A stretch of DNA of 64,000 nucleotides, from contig NZ_PGVE01000063.1 of assembly GCF_002860255.1 (NCBI RefSeq), forward strand, positions 1-64,000. Reading direction: 5' to 3'. Each line of letters opens with the position of its first letter. Within the stretch, counting starts at the first letter, position 1. A program made the translations under genes and the position numbers. This DNA is from Neobacillus cucumis (GTDB lineage: Bacteria > Bacillota > Bacilli > Bacillales > Cytobacillaceae). The notes under the pieces were generated by a model. The model had not been told where the DNA came from. It was given only the letters and a program-made list of their open reading frames with translations, and did no database searches. Positions 17,284 through 26,105 of the stretch are shown here, piece after piece.

Positions 17284-17445
17284 GGCTCTTTTCGTAACAT
17301 TGTTGCTTTTTGGACCATGTAAAGGGATACTTACTAAGCTTCAGGGCAATTTTCGCAAATGTTCTTACGAAAAGATGCCACGATGCATATAGTTATACGA
17401 GCCGATGAACTTTTACGAAAAACAACAATCAATGCGAAAATAGCC
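17284..17445. repeat. MITE- or REP-like element with long imperfect inverted ends
   Basis: The 162-bp stretch begins GGCTCTTTTCG and ends GCGAAAATAGCC. Its outer roughly 30 bases are imperfect inverted repeats (TTGTTG and TTTTCG against CAACAA and CGAAAA). Inside, TTTTCG (near 17346) and CGAAAA (near 17371) form a nested stem. No coding frame is present. It makes up most of the 17235-17563 gene-free gap and looks like a non-coding dispersed element. Confidence 0.55.
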
Positions 17446-17563
17446 TTTTTTATTTAGGAAATAATAAAGTCATTAAGGCATTTAACTATACAAAAAATTA
17501 TATTTAAGGTACACTATATTAACATTAAGCATACAATTCCAATGTGAAAGGTAGGTTTTTCAG

Positions 17564-17998
17564 ATGGCTAACAATATACGTTCTATTCCACGTCCTCTTG
17601 TAAAAACAAACCAGTGGGTTATTGTGCTAAGTGTGGTATTAACCTGGGCATCTGGTATAGAGTGGCTTTTATTAATACCGCTTCTTTCTGGTTTAAGTGG
17701 ACTATTTTTTGGATTTAATCCGATTATGCAGTTTGCCAAAATATTTTTAAAGAAGGAGCCTAAGGCTTATATTCCTGAAGATTGGGATCAGCAGCAATTT
17801 AATCAAAAAATTGCCGTCTTGTGTTTGGCAATAGGTTTTATAAGCTTCTTGGCGGGATGGAATGCATTGGGATATATCTTTACGATTTTAGTTGCGGCAG
17901 CAGCATTTGTAGCTATTCTTGGCTTTTGTATCGGCTGCTTTATTCATTATCAATGGAGACAATTTAAATATAGACGATCCATTCAAAAATCTTCATAA
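17564..17998 (+). CDS. DUF4395 family membrane protein
   Basis: The 144-residue protein has four membrane segments. The N-terminus IRSIPRPLVKTNQWVIV, the loop GFNPIMQFAK and the last helix LGFCIGCFIHYQW with two close cysteines match DUF4395, which is often found near thiol-redox genes. AAAGGTAGG precedes ATG 17564. A strong terminator follows. The role is unknown. Confidence 0.75.
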   Translation: MANNIRSIPRPLVKTNQWVIVLSVVLTWASGIEWLLLIPLLSGLSGLFFGFNPIMQFAKIFLKKEPKAYIPEDWDQQQFNQKIAVLCLAIGFISFLAGWNALGYIFTILVAAAAFVAILGFCIGCFIHYQWRQFKYRRSIQKSS

Positions 17999-17999
17999 G

Positions 18000-18026
18000 G
18001 CTCTTGCGAAGCGCAAGAGCTTTTTT
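18000..18026 (+). terminator. Terminator of the DUF4395 gene
   Basis: GCTCTTGCG and CGCAAGAGC form a perfect 9-bp stem with a 3-base loop, followed by TTTTTT. Confidence 0.88.
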
Positions 18027-18145
18027 ATTTGGCAGGAAACTTAAAAAATTTCTAAAAATTATGTATAATTAGTTATTTTTGTTGACTAGAAAAAGTAGTA
18101 ACCTCTAAAATGAATTAAGTTTAAGAATAGGAGAGGGTGTAGATA

Positions 18146-19144
18146 ATGTCGGAAAATGTAAAAGAAATAAAGGCTGATGGCTCTTTTAACCGTCAAAAAA
18201 ATAGATTTACAACCCCATTTGGACACGATGAGGGGGAACTGCCAATAGAGTCTGGGAGATACCGGCTGTTATGGTCTGCGGTCTGCCCCTGGGCCCATCG
18301 GTCTGTCATTGTACGGAGCCTGCTTGGATTGGAAGAAGTCATCAGTCTAGGAACGGCAAGTCCGATGAGACCAAAATTGCCACATGTAGATTGGGAATTT
18401 TCGTTAGACAAGGATGGTGTTGACCCTGTACTGGGAATTCGCTATATGAGTGAAATTTACTTAAATACGGACCCTGATTACGAGGGCCGGCCCACAGTCC
18501 CCGTTATCGTCGATATTAAGGAGAAAAAAGTTGTCAATAATGATTATTTTAAGCTAACTAATTATCTTGAAACGGCTTGGGCACCGTTTCATCGTAAAAA
18601 TGCCCCGGATTTATATCCTGAACATTTACGAGAGGAGATTGACCGGTTGAATGATGTCATTTTCCAGGAAGTAAATAATGGAGTTTATAAGTGCGGATTC
18701 GCTCAGTCACAAGAAGCATATGAACAGGCCTATGATACCTTATTTGCAAGATTAGATGAAATAGACGAACGGCTCTCTAAACAACGATTCTTATTTGGCG
18801 ATTATATTACTGATGCAGATGTCAGGCTGTATGCTACGCTCATTCGTTTTGATGCTGCCTATTACTCCGCCTTTAAGGCCAATCGAAATCGAATCGTTGA
18901 TTTTCCAAATTTATGGGGATATTTAAGGGATTTATATCAAACACCTGGTTTTGGAGATACCACTGATTTTGATGCGATTAAAAGGCATTATCACTTATCC
19001 AATCATATCGCTAGCAATGATCAAAAAAGTTATCATATTTTACCCAAAGGACCCGATCTTTCAGGACTAAATTCTCCGCATAACCGTCAGACTTTAAGTA
19101 ACAAGCCAGAAAAATTTTTATTAAAATGTGAGAAAGAAGAATAG
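18146..19144 (+). CDS. Glutathionyl-hydroquinone reductase-like GST family protein
   Basis: The 332-residue protein matches the Ecm4/YqjG class: catalytic Cys47 in SAVCPWAHR, then GRPTVPVIVDIKEKKVVNNDYF, and the C-terminal helical domain with FLFGDYITDADVRLYATLIRFD. Members reduce glutathionyl-hydroquinones; Bacillaceae usually use bacillithiol instead of glutathione, so the natural thiol may differ. GAGAGGGTG precedes ATG 18146. A GNAT gene follows after 14 bp. Confidence 0.88.
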   Translation: MSENVKEIKADGSFNRQKNRFTTPFGHDEGELPIESGRYRLLWSAVCPWAHRSVIVRSLLGLEEVISLGTASPMRPKLPHVDWEFSLDKDGVDPVLGIRYMSEIYLNTDPDYEGRPTVPVIVDIKEKKVVNNDYFKLTNYLETAWAPFHRKNAPDLYPEHLREEIDRLNDVIFQEVNNGVYKCGFAQSQEAYEQAYDTLFARLDEIDERLSKQRFLFGDYITDADVRLYATLIRFDAAYYSAFKANRNRIVDFPNLWGYLRDLYQTPGFGDTTDFDAIKRHYHLSNHIASNDQKSYHILPKGPDLSGLNSPHNRQTLSNKPEKFLLKCEKEE

Positions 19145-19158
19145 GAGTATATGGGAAG

Positions 19159-19671
19159 ATGATCATTCGTAATGCTGTAGTAGAAGAATTGTCATTGATT
19201 CGAGAACAAAGACTGCTTGCATATCAAGTCCATGCCAAACTGATTCCTAAAGACCACTGGAATGCTCTAAAAAAGGCTATCACATCAGATACGGATACAA
19301 ACCCGGATATAGAACGAATCGTGGCAGAATTAGACGGAAATATTGTAGGCAGTGTGGTTTTATATCCACCTAAGACGGATGCCTATGAAGGAAAGGTTGA
19401 ACGGGTGGAATATCCTGAAATTCGCATGCTCGCTGTTGCCTCCGAAGCCCAGGGAAAAGGGATTGCAACGGCGTTAATTATGGAATGCATCGACAGAGCC
19501 AAAGCAAAAGGCTGCGGGTCGATTGGTTTGCATACTGGAGAATTCATGAAAGATGCTAGGAGATTATACGAACGGCTTGGTTTTAAACATATCCCACAAT
19601 ATGACTTTGAACCTGCCAATGATGGCATTATTGTAAAAGCCTATCTACTTACCTTTGATAAAAATATTTGA
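19159..19671 (+). CDS. GNAT family N-acetyltransferase
   Basis: The 170-residue enzyme has motif A in PEIRMLAVASEAQGKGIATALI and motif B in IGLHTGEFMKDARRLYERLGF. It lies 14 bp after the GST-like gene and probably shares its transcript. The substrate is unknown. Confidence 0.85.
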   Translation: MIIRNAVVEELSLIREQRLLAYQVHAKLIPKDHWNALKKAITSDTDTNPDIERIVAELDGNIVGSVVLYPPKTDAYEGKVERVEYPEIRMLAVASEAQGKGIATALIMECIDRAKAKGCGSIGLHTGEFMKDARRLYERLGFKHIPQYDFEPANDGIIVKAYLLTFDKNI

Positions 19672-19722
19672 AATGAGAAATCTAAAAATTTAATAAATTA
19701 TTAAAATATTTTTAAAACCTAC

Positions 19723-19751
19723 TTGACACCTCGGAAAAGTCAGAATAAAAT
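19723..19751 (+). promoter_or_regulatory. Promoter upstream of the sulfate operon leader
   Basis: TTGACA (19723-19728), a 17-bp spacer and TAAAAT (19746-19751) form a near-consensus sigma-A promoter. The transcript would reach a terminator about 60-100 bases later. Confidence 0.7.
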
Positions 19752-19814
19752 AAAACTAATTCAAGCCCATATTTAAATACAAACAAATAAGGTAAAGCTG
19801 ATTGGACCACCAAA

Positions 19815-19858
19815 GGCTTATACTCCCCACTCAATGAATGGGGGTATAAGCCTTTTTT
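19815..19858 (+). terminator. Leader terminator upstream of yezD
   Basis: GGCTTATACTCCCC pairs with TGGGGGTATAAGCC (one bulged T), followed by TTTTTT. It sits only about 60 bases after the predicted transcript start, so it is an attenuator or the end of a short leader RNA of about 100 bases. I found no match to the SAM-I or T-box core sequences. Confidence 0.75.
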
Positions 19859-19879
19859 AATAGAAAGGAGTGTTTGTGA

Positions 19880-19987
19880 GTGGCTTATCCTATTAGTAAG
19901 TGTAGTCCACATTGTAGTCAGTCTAATCGAACCTTAAAATTTTTTATCTATAAAACCAAGTATTCTGATGTGATATTAATAAATTAA
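19880..19987 (+). CDS. Possible 35-residue small protein
   Basis: GTG 19880 follows AAAGGAG by 9 bases and opens a 35-codon frame rich in Ser and Cys (AYPISKCSPHCSQSN) ending 15 bp before yezD. It lies between the leader terminator and yezD. The good ribosome binding site is the main support; I know no homologue, and it may be a chance frame or a leader peptide. Confidence 0.3.
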   Translation: MAYPISKCSPHCSQSNRTLKFFIYKTKYSDVILIN

Positions 19988-20002
19988 AAGGAGAGTGGAA
20001 CA

Positions 20003-20173
20003 ATGGCATTGGTGGATCAAGAAAGAACTAAGGTGATTTTAGAAGCATTGAAGAATATCGAGTATGGTTCTCTTACGATAACCATTCATGATGGAGCTAT
20101 CACGCAAATTGATAGGACGGAAAAAACTCGTTTTGAATTAAGACGATCTTCTGCAAAAAATCAAAGAGTATAA
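20003..20173 (+). CDS. yezD: YezD/DUF2292 family small protein
   Basis: The 56-residue protein LVDQERTKVILEALKNIEYG, then SLTITIHDGAITQIDRTEKTRF, matches the DUF2292 (YezD) family, small proteins typically next to sulfur assimilation genes in Firmicutes. AAAGGAG precedes ATG 20003. Here it is just ahead of the sulfate ABC transporter genes. The molecular role is unknown. Confidence 0.85.
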   Translation: MALVDQERTKVILEALKNIEYGSLTITIHDGAITQIDRTEKTRFELRRSSAKNQRV

Positions 20174-20197
20174 GACTAGCCGATCAGTCAACTGAAG

Positions 20198-20288
20198 GCT
20201 GCTTAATTTTACATAGCTTAAGGACTTTGCTGCCTCTACTTCATGGCGGATTCATTCTTAAGTGTGCTGAAAATTAGGCAGCTTTTTT
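20198..20288 (+). terminator. Long nested terminator between yezD and sbp
   Basis: GCTGCTTAATTTT (20198-20210) pairs with AAAATTAGGCAGC (20270-20282), followed by TTTTTT. Inside, GCTTAAG and CTTAAG can form a second stem. The sbp ribosome binding site follows about 15 bases later, so this element separates yezD from the transporter genes and may be a regulated read-through point. Confidence 0.7.
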
Positions 20289-20312
20289 ATTTACTAAAAG
20301 GGGGAAAATGGT

Positions 20313-21395
20313 ATGAAAAAATATATATACAAAATAACACTGGTACTAACGTTACTGACGCTTGTTTTAGCAGGCTGCAGCAGTACGGAAAAATCAAGTT
20401 CCCAAACATCTACGAAAAAAGAGAATAATGCAAGCCAGGAAACAACGAAAAAGAAAGATCCTGTACAGTTATTAAACGTATCGTACGATCCAACAAGAGA
20501 GCTATATGAACAATATAATAAGGAATTCGCTCAATATTGGGAAAAGAAAACCGGCCAGCAGGTGACGGTTCAGCAGTCACATGGCGGTTCAGGAAAACAG
20601 GGTCGTGCAGTTATTGATGGATTAGAAGCTGATGTTGTGACCTTGGCGTTAGCGTATGATATCGATGAAATTGCTGACAAAGGACAATTACTTCCTACAG
20701 ATTGGCAAAAGAAACTAGAAGATAATTCTACTCCTTATACGTCTACAATTGTTTTCCTAGTGAGAAAAGGGAATCCAAAAGGAATAAAAGATTGGGATGA
20801 TTTAACGAAAAAAGGAGTATCCGTTATAACTCCTAACCCGAAAACGTCTGGCGGGGCAAGATGGAATTACTTAGCGGCTTGGGCCTATGCACAGGAAAAA
20901 TTCGGCGGCGATGAAAAGAAAATCAAAAACTGTATGAGCCAATTATATAAAAATGTGGAAGTGTTAGATTCAGGTGCACGCGGAGCTACCACCACCTTTG
21001 TTGAACGCGGCATTGGTGATGTGTTGATTGCTTGGGAAAATGAAGCATACTTAACTCTAAATGAATTAGGTAAAGATAAGTTTGAAGTTGTGAATCCGTC
21101 ACTTAGTATTCTTGCAGAACCGCCTGTAGCTGTCGTTGATAAAGTAGTAGATAAAAAGGGTACGAGAGAAGTAGCTGAGGCCTATCTGAAGTATCTATAC
21201 TCTGATAAAGGGCAGGAAATTATTGCGAAGAATTACTACCGCCCGCGTAACGAAGAAATCTTGAAAAAATATGCGAATGTCTTCCCGGAAATTAAGATGG
21301 TCACCATTGATGATTATTTTGGCGGCTGGAAAAAGGCGCAAGAAAAACATTTTAATGATGGAGGGACATTCGATCAAATCTATCAGCCTAAATAA
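20313..21395 (+). CDS. sbp: Sulfate-binding lipoprotein of ABC transporter
   Basis: The 360-residue lipoprotein has a signal peptide with lipobox LVLAGC (lipidated Cys22), a Ser/Thr/Lys linker, then the Sbp fold: [26 protein letters not shown] and the sulfate-contacting segment PKTSGGARW. It should capture sulfate or thiosulfate outside the membrane and pass it to CysTWA encoded downstream. AAAAGGGGG precedes ATG 20313. Confidence 0.93.
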   Translation: MKKYIYKITLVLTLLTLVLAGCSSTEKSSSQTSTKKENNASQETTKKKDPVQLLNVSYDPTRELYEQYNKEFAQYWEKKTGQQVTVQQSHGGSGKQGRAVIDGLEADVVTLALAYDIDEIADKGQLLPTDWQKKLEDNSTPYTSTIVFLVRKGNPKGIKDWDDLTKKGVSVITPNPKTSGGARWNYLAAWAYAQEKFGGDEKKIKNCMSQLYKNVEVLDSGARGATTTFVERGIGDVLIAWENEAYLTLNELGKDKFEVVNPSLSILAEPPVAVVDKVVDKKGTREVAEAYLKYLYSDKGQEIIAKNYYRPRNEEILKKYANVFPEIKMVTIDDYFGGWKKAQEKHFNDGGTFDQIYQPK

Positions 21396-21460
21396 GAAGA
21401 GCGCAAGGTGCTCGGTTATCGGCTTGTGACCGTGAGCCGATGGCGCCTGGATCTGGACAT
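21396..21460. repeat. Palindromic REP-like element between sbp and cysT
   Basis: The GC-rich stretch contains two hairpins: GAGC (21399-21402)/GCTC (21410-21413) and CGGCT (21420-21424)/AGCCG (21435-21439), followed by GGCGCC. Its base composition stands out from its neighbours. It resembles the dispersed GCGC-rich palindromes seen in many Bacillus genomes and may stabilise or terminate the upstream message. Confidence 0.6.
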
Positions 21461-21553
21461 GATATTTCTCAAAGCAAATTTTATACTTTCTTATCTTCTA
21501 GAATAGGGAGCATTCGTGCTCCCTATGTATCTAAATCGGAAGGGGTCAACCTC

Positions 21554-22375
21554 ATGGGTCTTTTTAAAAAGAGAACAGGCGTATTGCCTGGATTCGGACT
21601 ATCGCTAGGGTTTACGATGACCTACATTAGCATTCTCGTCATCTTACCTTTATCGATGATTTTTATCAATTCGGCAACTGCCCCTTGGGAGAAAATTTGG
21701 CAGACCATTTCGGAGCCAAGAGTGGTTGCATCCTATAAGTTAAGTATCGGTGCCTCTTTAATGGCGGCAGCGATTAATGTTATTTTTGGAGTCTTAATCG
21801 CATGGGTACTTGTACGCTACAGATTTCCGGGCAGGCGTATCATTGATGGCCTTGTTGATTTGCCATTTGCCTTACCAACAGCAATTGCAGGGATTGCCTT
21901 AACTACCTTGTATACACCAAATGGCTGGGTTGGGCAATTCTTAAGTTTTAAAGTGGCATTTACATCGCTTGGGATAACAGTCGCCTTAATGTTTATCGGT
22001 TTACCCTTTGTGGTACGAACGGTACAGCCAGTTTTACAGAACGTGGATAAAGAAGTGGAAGAGGCATCCGCCAGCTTAGGGGCAAATCGGCTTCAGACCT
22101 TTGTTAAAGTCGTCTTCCCTGAATTGCTTCCTGCCGCTCTGACGGGCTTTGCATTAGCCTTTGCCAGGTCGCTCGGTGAATATGGATCTGTGGTGTTTAT
22201 TGCTGGAAATATGCCGATGAAAACAGAAATAACCCCTCTGTTAATAATGACGAAGCTTGAACAATATGACTATGCAGGGGCTACGGCCATCGCTGCCGTC
22301 ATGCTTGTTTTTTCCTTTTTCATGCTTTTAGTCATTAACCTTTTACAATGGTGGACCAATCGAAAATTTATTTAA
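21554..22375 (+). CDS. cysT: Sulfate ABC transporter permease CysT
   Basis: The 273-residue permease has six membrane helices and the binding-protein-dependent loop EEASASLGANRLQTFVKVVFPELLPA. It starts at ATG 21554 with AAGGGG upstream; a longer frame would run back into the palindromic element. It pairs with CysW as the membrane part of sulfate/thiosulfate uptake, in the usual order sbp-cysT-cysW-cysA. Confidence 0.92.
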   Translation: MGLFKKRTGVLPGFGLSLGFTMTYISILVILPLSMIFINSATAPWEKIWQTISEPRVVASYKLSIGASLMAAAINVIFGVLIAWVLVRYRFPGRRIIDGLVDLPFALPTAIAGIALTTLYTPNGWVGQFLSFKVAFTSLGITVALMFIGLPFVVRTVQPVLQNVDKEVEEASASLGANRLQTFVKVVFPELLPAALTGFALAFARSLGEYGSVVFIAGNMPMKTEITPLLIMTKLEQYDYAGATAIAAVMLVFSFFMLLVINLLQWWTNRKFI

Positions 22376-22391
22376 TAATGGGGTGTAGAAA

Positions 22392-23279
22392 ATGTCTGGA
22401 CATGTTTCTTTGCAATTCTCAAGTCCACAGCTGCAGCAATCGAAAAAGGAGGCTGAACCGCGCTGGGTTCGCTTTTTATTAATTACTTTAGCCATTGGAT
22501 TTTTAGGATTGTTTCTTGTTTTACCGCTAGCAGCCATTTTTATCAAAGCCTTTGATAAAGGCAGTGAGGTATTTTTTGAAGCAATCAGCAGTCCAGATGC
22601 AGTAGCTGCCATCAAATTAACCTTGATCGTGGCTCTAATTGCCGTTCCGCTTAATGCGATTTTTGGTGTTGCGGCTGCCTGGGTAATTACTAAGTTTAAA
22701 TTTAAGGGTAAAAGTCTGTTAATCACGATTATTGATCTGCCGTTTGCGATTTCACCCGTTATTGCAGGACTTGTATTTGTTTTATTATTCAGCAGTCATG
22801 GATTATTTGGTCCATGGCTTCAGGAGCATAATATCAAGATTATCTTTGCCGTTCCTGGCATTGTGATGGCCACTTTGTTAATTACCTTGCCATTTGTTGC
22901 AAGAGAGTTAATCCCATTAATGCAGACACAAGGGACCTCAGATGAAGAAGCTTCCATGACGCTTGGTGCAAGCGGCTGGAAGACATTTTGGCTGGTCACT
23001 TTGCCGAATATTAAATGGGGTCTTTTATACGGAGTCATTTTATGTACAGCCCGTGCGATTGGTGAATTCGGTGCCGTGTCGGTTGTTTCTGGTCATATTC
23101 GGGGTATGACTAATACCATGCCGCTTCATATTGAAATTTTATACAATGAATATCAATTCTCGGCAGCTTTTGCCGTTGCATCTTTAATGTCACTGTTCGC
23201 CATAATTACCTTAGTTGTTAAAAATGTCATTGAATGGAAAACACATAAGTCTTTCGGATCTGAAAAGGAGGAGGCATAA
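22392..23279 (+). CDS. cysW: Sulfate ABC transporter permease CysW
   Basis: The 295-residue permease has six helices and the EAA loop [24 protein letters not shown]. The helix region [16 protein letters not shown] is typical of CysW. It lies 16 bp after cysT, and cysA starts one base after its stop, so the subunits are made together. Confidence 0.92.
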   Translation: MSGHVSLQFSSPQLQQSKKEAEPRWVRFLLITLAIGFLGLFLVLPLAAIFIKAFDKGSEVFFEAISSPDAVAAIKLTLIVALIAVPLNAIFGVAAAWVITKFKFKGKSLLITIIDLPFAISPVIAGLVFVLLFSSHGLFGPWLQEHNIKIIFAVPGIVMATLLITLPFVARELIPLMQTQGTSDEEASMTLGASGWKTFWLVTLPNIKWGLLYGVILCTARAIGEFGAVSVVSGHIRGMTNTMPLHIEILYNEYQFSAAFAVASLMSLFAIITLVVKNVIEWKTHKSFGSEKEEA

Positions 23280-23280
23280 T

Positions 23281-24351
23281 ATGAGCATTCAAATTCAAAA
23301 TATCTCTAAATCGTTTGGAAGCTTTCAAGCCTTGGAACGTATCAATTTAGATATTCAAACCGGAGAACTGGTTGCGCTCCTTGGCCCCTCCGGATCAGGG
23401 AAGACCTCGCTTTTAAGGATTATCGCAGGGCTGGAAGAGGCAAGTCAGGGAGTCATTTTGTTTGGTGATGAAGATATCACTCTGTTAAGTGCAAAAGAGC
23501 GAAAGGTGGGCTTCGTTTTCCAACATTATGCCTTATTTCGCCACATGACGGTTTTTGATAATATTGCTTATGGTTTAAAGGTCCGTCCGCGGAAAAACCG
23601 CCCCACTAAAAGTGAGATAAAAGAAAAGGTTTATGAATTATTAAAACTGGTCAAACTCGAGGCCTTTGCCCATCGCTATCCATCCCATTTATCAGGAGGA
23701 CAGCGGCAGCGGGTAGCCCTTGCACGAGCTTTAGCCGTAGAACCAAAGGTTCTTTTATTGGATGAACCATTTGGAGCTTTGGATGCGAAGGTACGAAAAG
23801 ACCTGCGCCGCTGGCTAAGAAGGCTGCATGATGATTACCAGATTACGAGCATCTTTGTAACCCATGATCAGGAGGAAGCACTTGATGTGGCGGACCGGAT
23901 TGTAGTGATGAACGAGGGGAAGATAGAGCAGATTGGCACGCCGGAGGAAGTTTACGAACATCCGAACAGCCCTTTTGTTTATCACTTCTTAGGGAATGTG
24001 AATCTATTTAAGGGGCGCTTGCATAATGGGAAGTTGCAGCATGGAGAGTTCGAGGTAGAGGCTCCCGAATTTGATGAGACGGTAAGTACTGATGCAGTTG
24101 GTTATGCAAGACCTCATGATATTAGTATCAAACGGGAATATAGGCAGGATTACGCTGCGGCAAAAATCAGTTATATCCATCAGATTGGGGCAGTAGTCCA
24201 AGTTGAACTTATTCGAAAGGATACAGGCGATTTTTTAGAGGCAGAAATAACGAAGGAATATTTTCGGAGTCTTGATCTTAAAACGGGTGAAGATGTGTAT
24301 ATAAAGCCAAAGCAGTTGAAGGTGTTTGTCCCGGAGGATTATTCAATATAG
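23281..24351 (+). CDS. cysA: Sulfate/thiosulfate ABC transporter ATP-binding protein
   Basis: The 356-residue ATPase has Walker A ([11 protein letters not shown]), Q-loop VFQHYALF, signature [14 protein letters not shown], Walker B ([13 protein letters not shown]) and the His switch FVTHDQEEA, then a C-terminal regulatory (TOBE-like) domain from about residue 240 with [11 protein letters not shown], specific for CysA. It starts at ATG 23281 after AAAAGGAGGAGG. Confidence 0.94.
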   Translation: MSIQIQNISKSFGSFQALERINLDIQTGELVALLGPSGSGKTSLLRIIAGLEEASQGVILFGDEDITLLSAKERKVGFVFQHYALFRHMTVFDNIAYGLKVRPRKNRPTKSEIKEKVYELLKLVKLEAFAHRYPSHLSGGQRQRVALARALAVEPKVLLLDEPFGALDAKVRKDLRRWLRRLHDDYQITSIFVTHDQEEALDVADRIVVMNEGKIEQIGTPEEVYEHPNSPFVYHFLGNVNLFKGRLHNGKLQHGEFEVEAPEFDETVSTDAVGYARPHDISIKREYRQDYAAAKISYIHQIGAVVQVELIRKDTGDFLEAEITKEYFRSLDLKTGEDVYIKPKQLKVFVPEDYSI

Positions 24352-24388
24352 GTATATATACTAGCTAGGTTTAACGATTAAAGAAAAG

Positions 24389-24421
24389 AAGGTGTCTTTA
24401 CCTCGTACAGACACCTTTTTT
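24389..24421. terminator. Terminator of the sulfate operon, possibly bidirectional
   Basis: AAGGTGTCT and AGACACCTT form a 9-bp stem followed by TTTTTT on the plus strand. The minus strand reads CTTCTTTTCTTT after the hairpin and may also stop the convergent esterase gene. Confidence 0.82.
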
Positions 24422-25198
24422 CTATAGGTCAGAATATAGGTATGATAGCATTCCAGTTACCCTTTTTTGAAAAAACGGATAAGCATGTTCGGCTTTTTCA
24501 ATCAGCTCAAAATGCAGGTTAGGGGTTTTGGTATGTAAAATATCTACTACTCTATTGGTTAAATTAAGTAAAAACTTGTTCATCTTTTCATCAGCACCAA
24601 CCTCTGTGGTTCCAAAGTCTAAATAAAACTTTTCTATGGAAGTGAGGTCTGAGATTTTTAACAGATTCTCGATTTCCTCTTGGTTTCGATAGTAACCAGG
24701 AGAAATCGCAGCGACTCGTTTAAAAATTTTAGGGTAACGGCAGGCCGCATATGTTGAAATTAAGCCGCCTAAAGAGATTCCGGCAATGGATGTATGGTCT
24801 TTTCGTGTCCAGTATTTTTTATCAATCGTTGGCTTCAATTCAGTGACGATAAAATTAAGGTATTCTTCGCCTCTTCCGCCTGTAGGGCTCGCAAAACCCA
24901 AAATCTCTTCACTAATCTTGCCATTCACCCAAGGGCAATATTCGTTAACGCGCTCTTCTCCCTCCGGATTTAAGTCAATCGCAACAACAATAATCTCAAG
25001 CCCGCTCCGGTTTAAGTAATCTTTCAAACCCAAGGAAACACCTTTAATCGCATGATCATCTTCAAAGACATTTTGCCCATCTTGCATATATAAAACTGGA
25101 TAGTCTTTCGTTTGGTTAGAATAGCTCTCTGGGAGGTATACCCTAATGGTTCTTTCTTGATTGAAAGAGGACATGAATAAAGGGAAGTTTTCAATCAT
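24422..25198 (-). CDS. Alpha/beta hydrolase, esterase D-like
   Basis: The 258-residue enzyme belongs to the esterase D/ferric enterobactin esterase group (PF00756): YPVLYMQDGQNVFED near the N-terminus, nucleophile elbow AGISLGGLIS with the catalytic Ser, DFGTTEVG, and a late His in EKAEHAYPFF. B. subtilis relatives include the siderophore trilactone hydrolase BesA, but no siderophore gene is nearby, so the substrate is open. Confidence 0.82.
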   Translation of the reverse strand: MIENFPLFMSSFNQERTIRVYLPESYSNQTKDYPVLYMQDGQNVFEDDHAIKGVSLGLKDYLNRSGLEIIVVAIDLNPEGEERVNEYCPWVNGKISEEILGFASPTGGRGEEYLNFIVTELKPTIDKKYWTRKDHTSIAGISLGGLISTYAACRYPKIFKRVAAISPGYYRNQEEIENLLKISDLTSIEKFYLDFGTTEVGADEKMNKFLLNLTNRVVDILHTKTPNLHFELIEKAEHAYPFFQKRVTGMLSYLYSDL

Positions 25199-25437
25199 AA
25201 ATGTTCATCTCATTTCCACACATCTTTTCTACCAATTTACCATATTTTATATATGTTTCAATATTATTATATAAAATAAGCCCCCGCCAATAATATAATA
25301 TATAGTGCTAGCTGCCATTTCTGGCCGCTTATTTGTATAGTGTCTAAATTTGTTTTAATTATATTCAGAATTAGGAAATACTGTAATAATAGTAAGTTTT
25401 TTTACAATAGACCATTTAGTGAGGAGAGGAATTAAAC

Positions 25438-26046
25438 ATGATTTCTATAGACCCATCTAAAAGTACCGAACGAGAAAATTATAAGTTTTTAATAGGAAGT
25501 ATTATACCTAGACCCATTGCTTTCGTGACATCTCAGTCGAAAGAGGGGGTTTTAAATGGGGCACCGTTTAGTTACTTTAATATTGTATCGGCCAATCCAC
25601 CGATGATATCCTTAGCTATTCAACGCTCGGGAGGGAGACAAAAGGATACAGCGAGTAATATTATTAACTCTAAAGAATTTGTCGTTCATATTGTTGATGA
25701 ACAAAATGTTGAGCAAGTCAATAAAACAGCTGCCAGCCTGCCTCCGGATGAGAGCGAAATAGAATTAGCACAACTTACTCCAGTAGAAAGCCTAAAGATC
25801 TCCACACCTGGGGTAAAAGAAGCCAAAATTAGAATGGAGTGTTTATTAGAGCATTCATTGGAAGTGGGAGGTTTGGATTCCCCAGGGTGTGATTTAATCA
25901 TTGGAAGGATTGTTCAATATCATATTAAAAATGATATATATGAAAGTGGAAAAATTGACCCTCAAGGGCTGGCAGCGGTAAGCCGTTTGGCAGGTAATAA
26001 TTACGCGAAAATCGGAGAGATATTTGAAATTGAAAGACCAAAATAG
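25438..26046 (+). CDS. Flavin reductase-like domain protein
   Basis: The 202-residue protein has the FMN-binding split-barrel (PF01613): SIIPRPIAFVTSQSKEG, NGAPFSYFNIVSANPPM, and KEFVVHIVDEQ. Members bind FMN and act as flavin reductases or oxidoreductases of unknown substrate. GAGGAGAGG precedes ATG 25438. It is monocistronic and shares a convergent terminator with the sensor kinase gene. Confidence 0.85.
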   Translation: MISIDPSKSTERENYKFLIGSIIPRPIAFVTSQSKEGVLNGAPFSYFNIVSANPPMISLAIQRSGGRQKDTASNIINSKEFVVHIVDEQNVEQVNKTAASLPPDESEIELAQLTPVESLKISTPGVKEAKIRMECLLEHSLEVGGLDSPGCDLIIGRIVQYHIKNDIYESGKIDPQGLAAVSRLAGNNYAKIGEIFEIERPK

Positions 26047-26051
26047 TTCAC

Positions 26052-26091
26052 AAACAAACGCTCAGAACATTTAGCTCTGAGCGTTTGTTTT
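26052..26091. terminator. Bidirectional terminator
   Basis: A perfect 15-bp stem, AAACAAACGCTCAGA with TCTGAGCGTTTGTTT, lies between the convergent flavin reductase-like and sensor kinase genes, with T runs on either strand. Confidence 0.85.
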
Positions 26092-26105
26092 GATCATAAA
26101 GTAAC

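Noticed and set aside
19758..19858. SAM-I riboswitch or T-box ahead of the sulfate operon
   Set aside because: The characteristic core sequences of either are absent from the leader.
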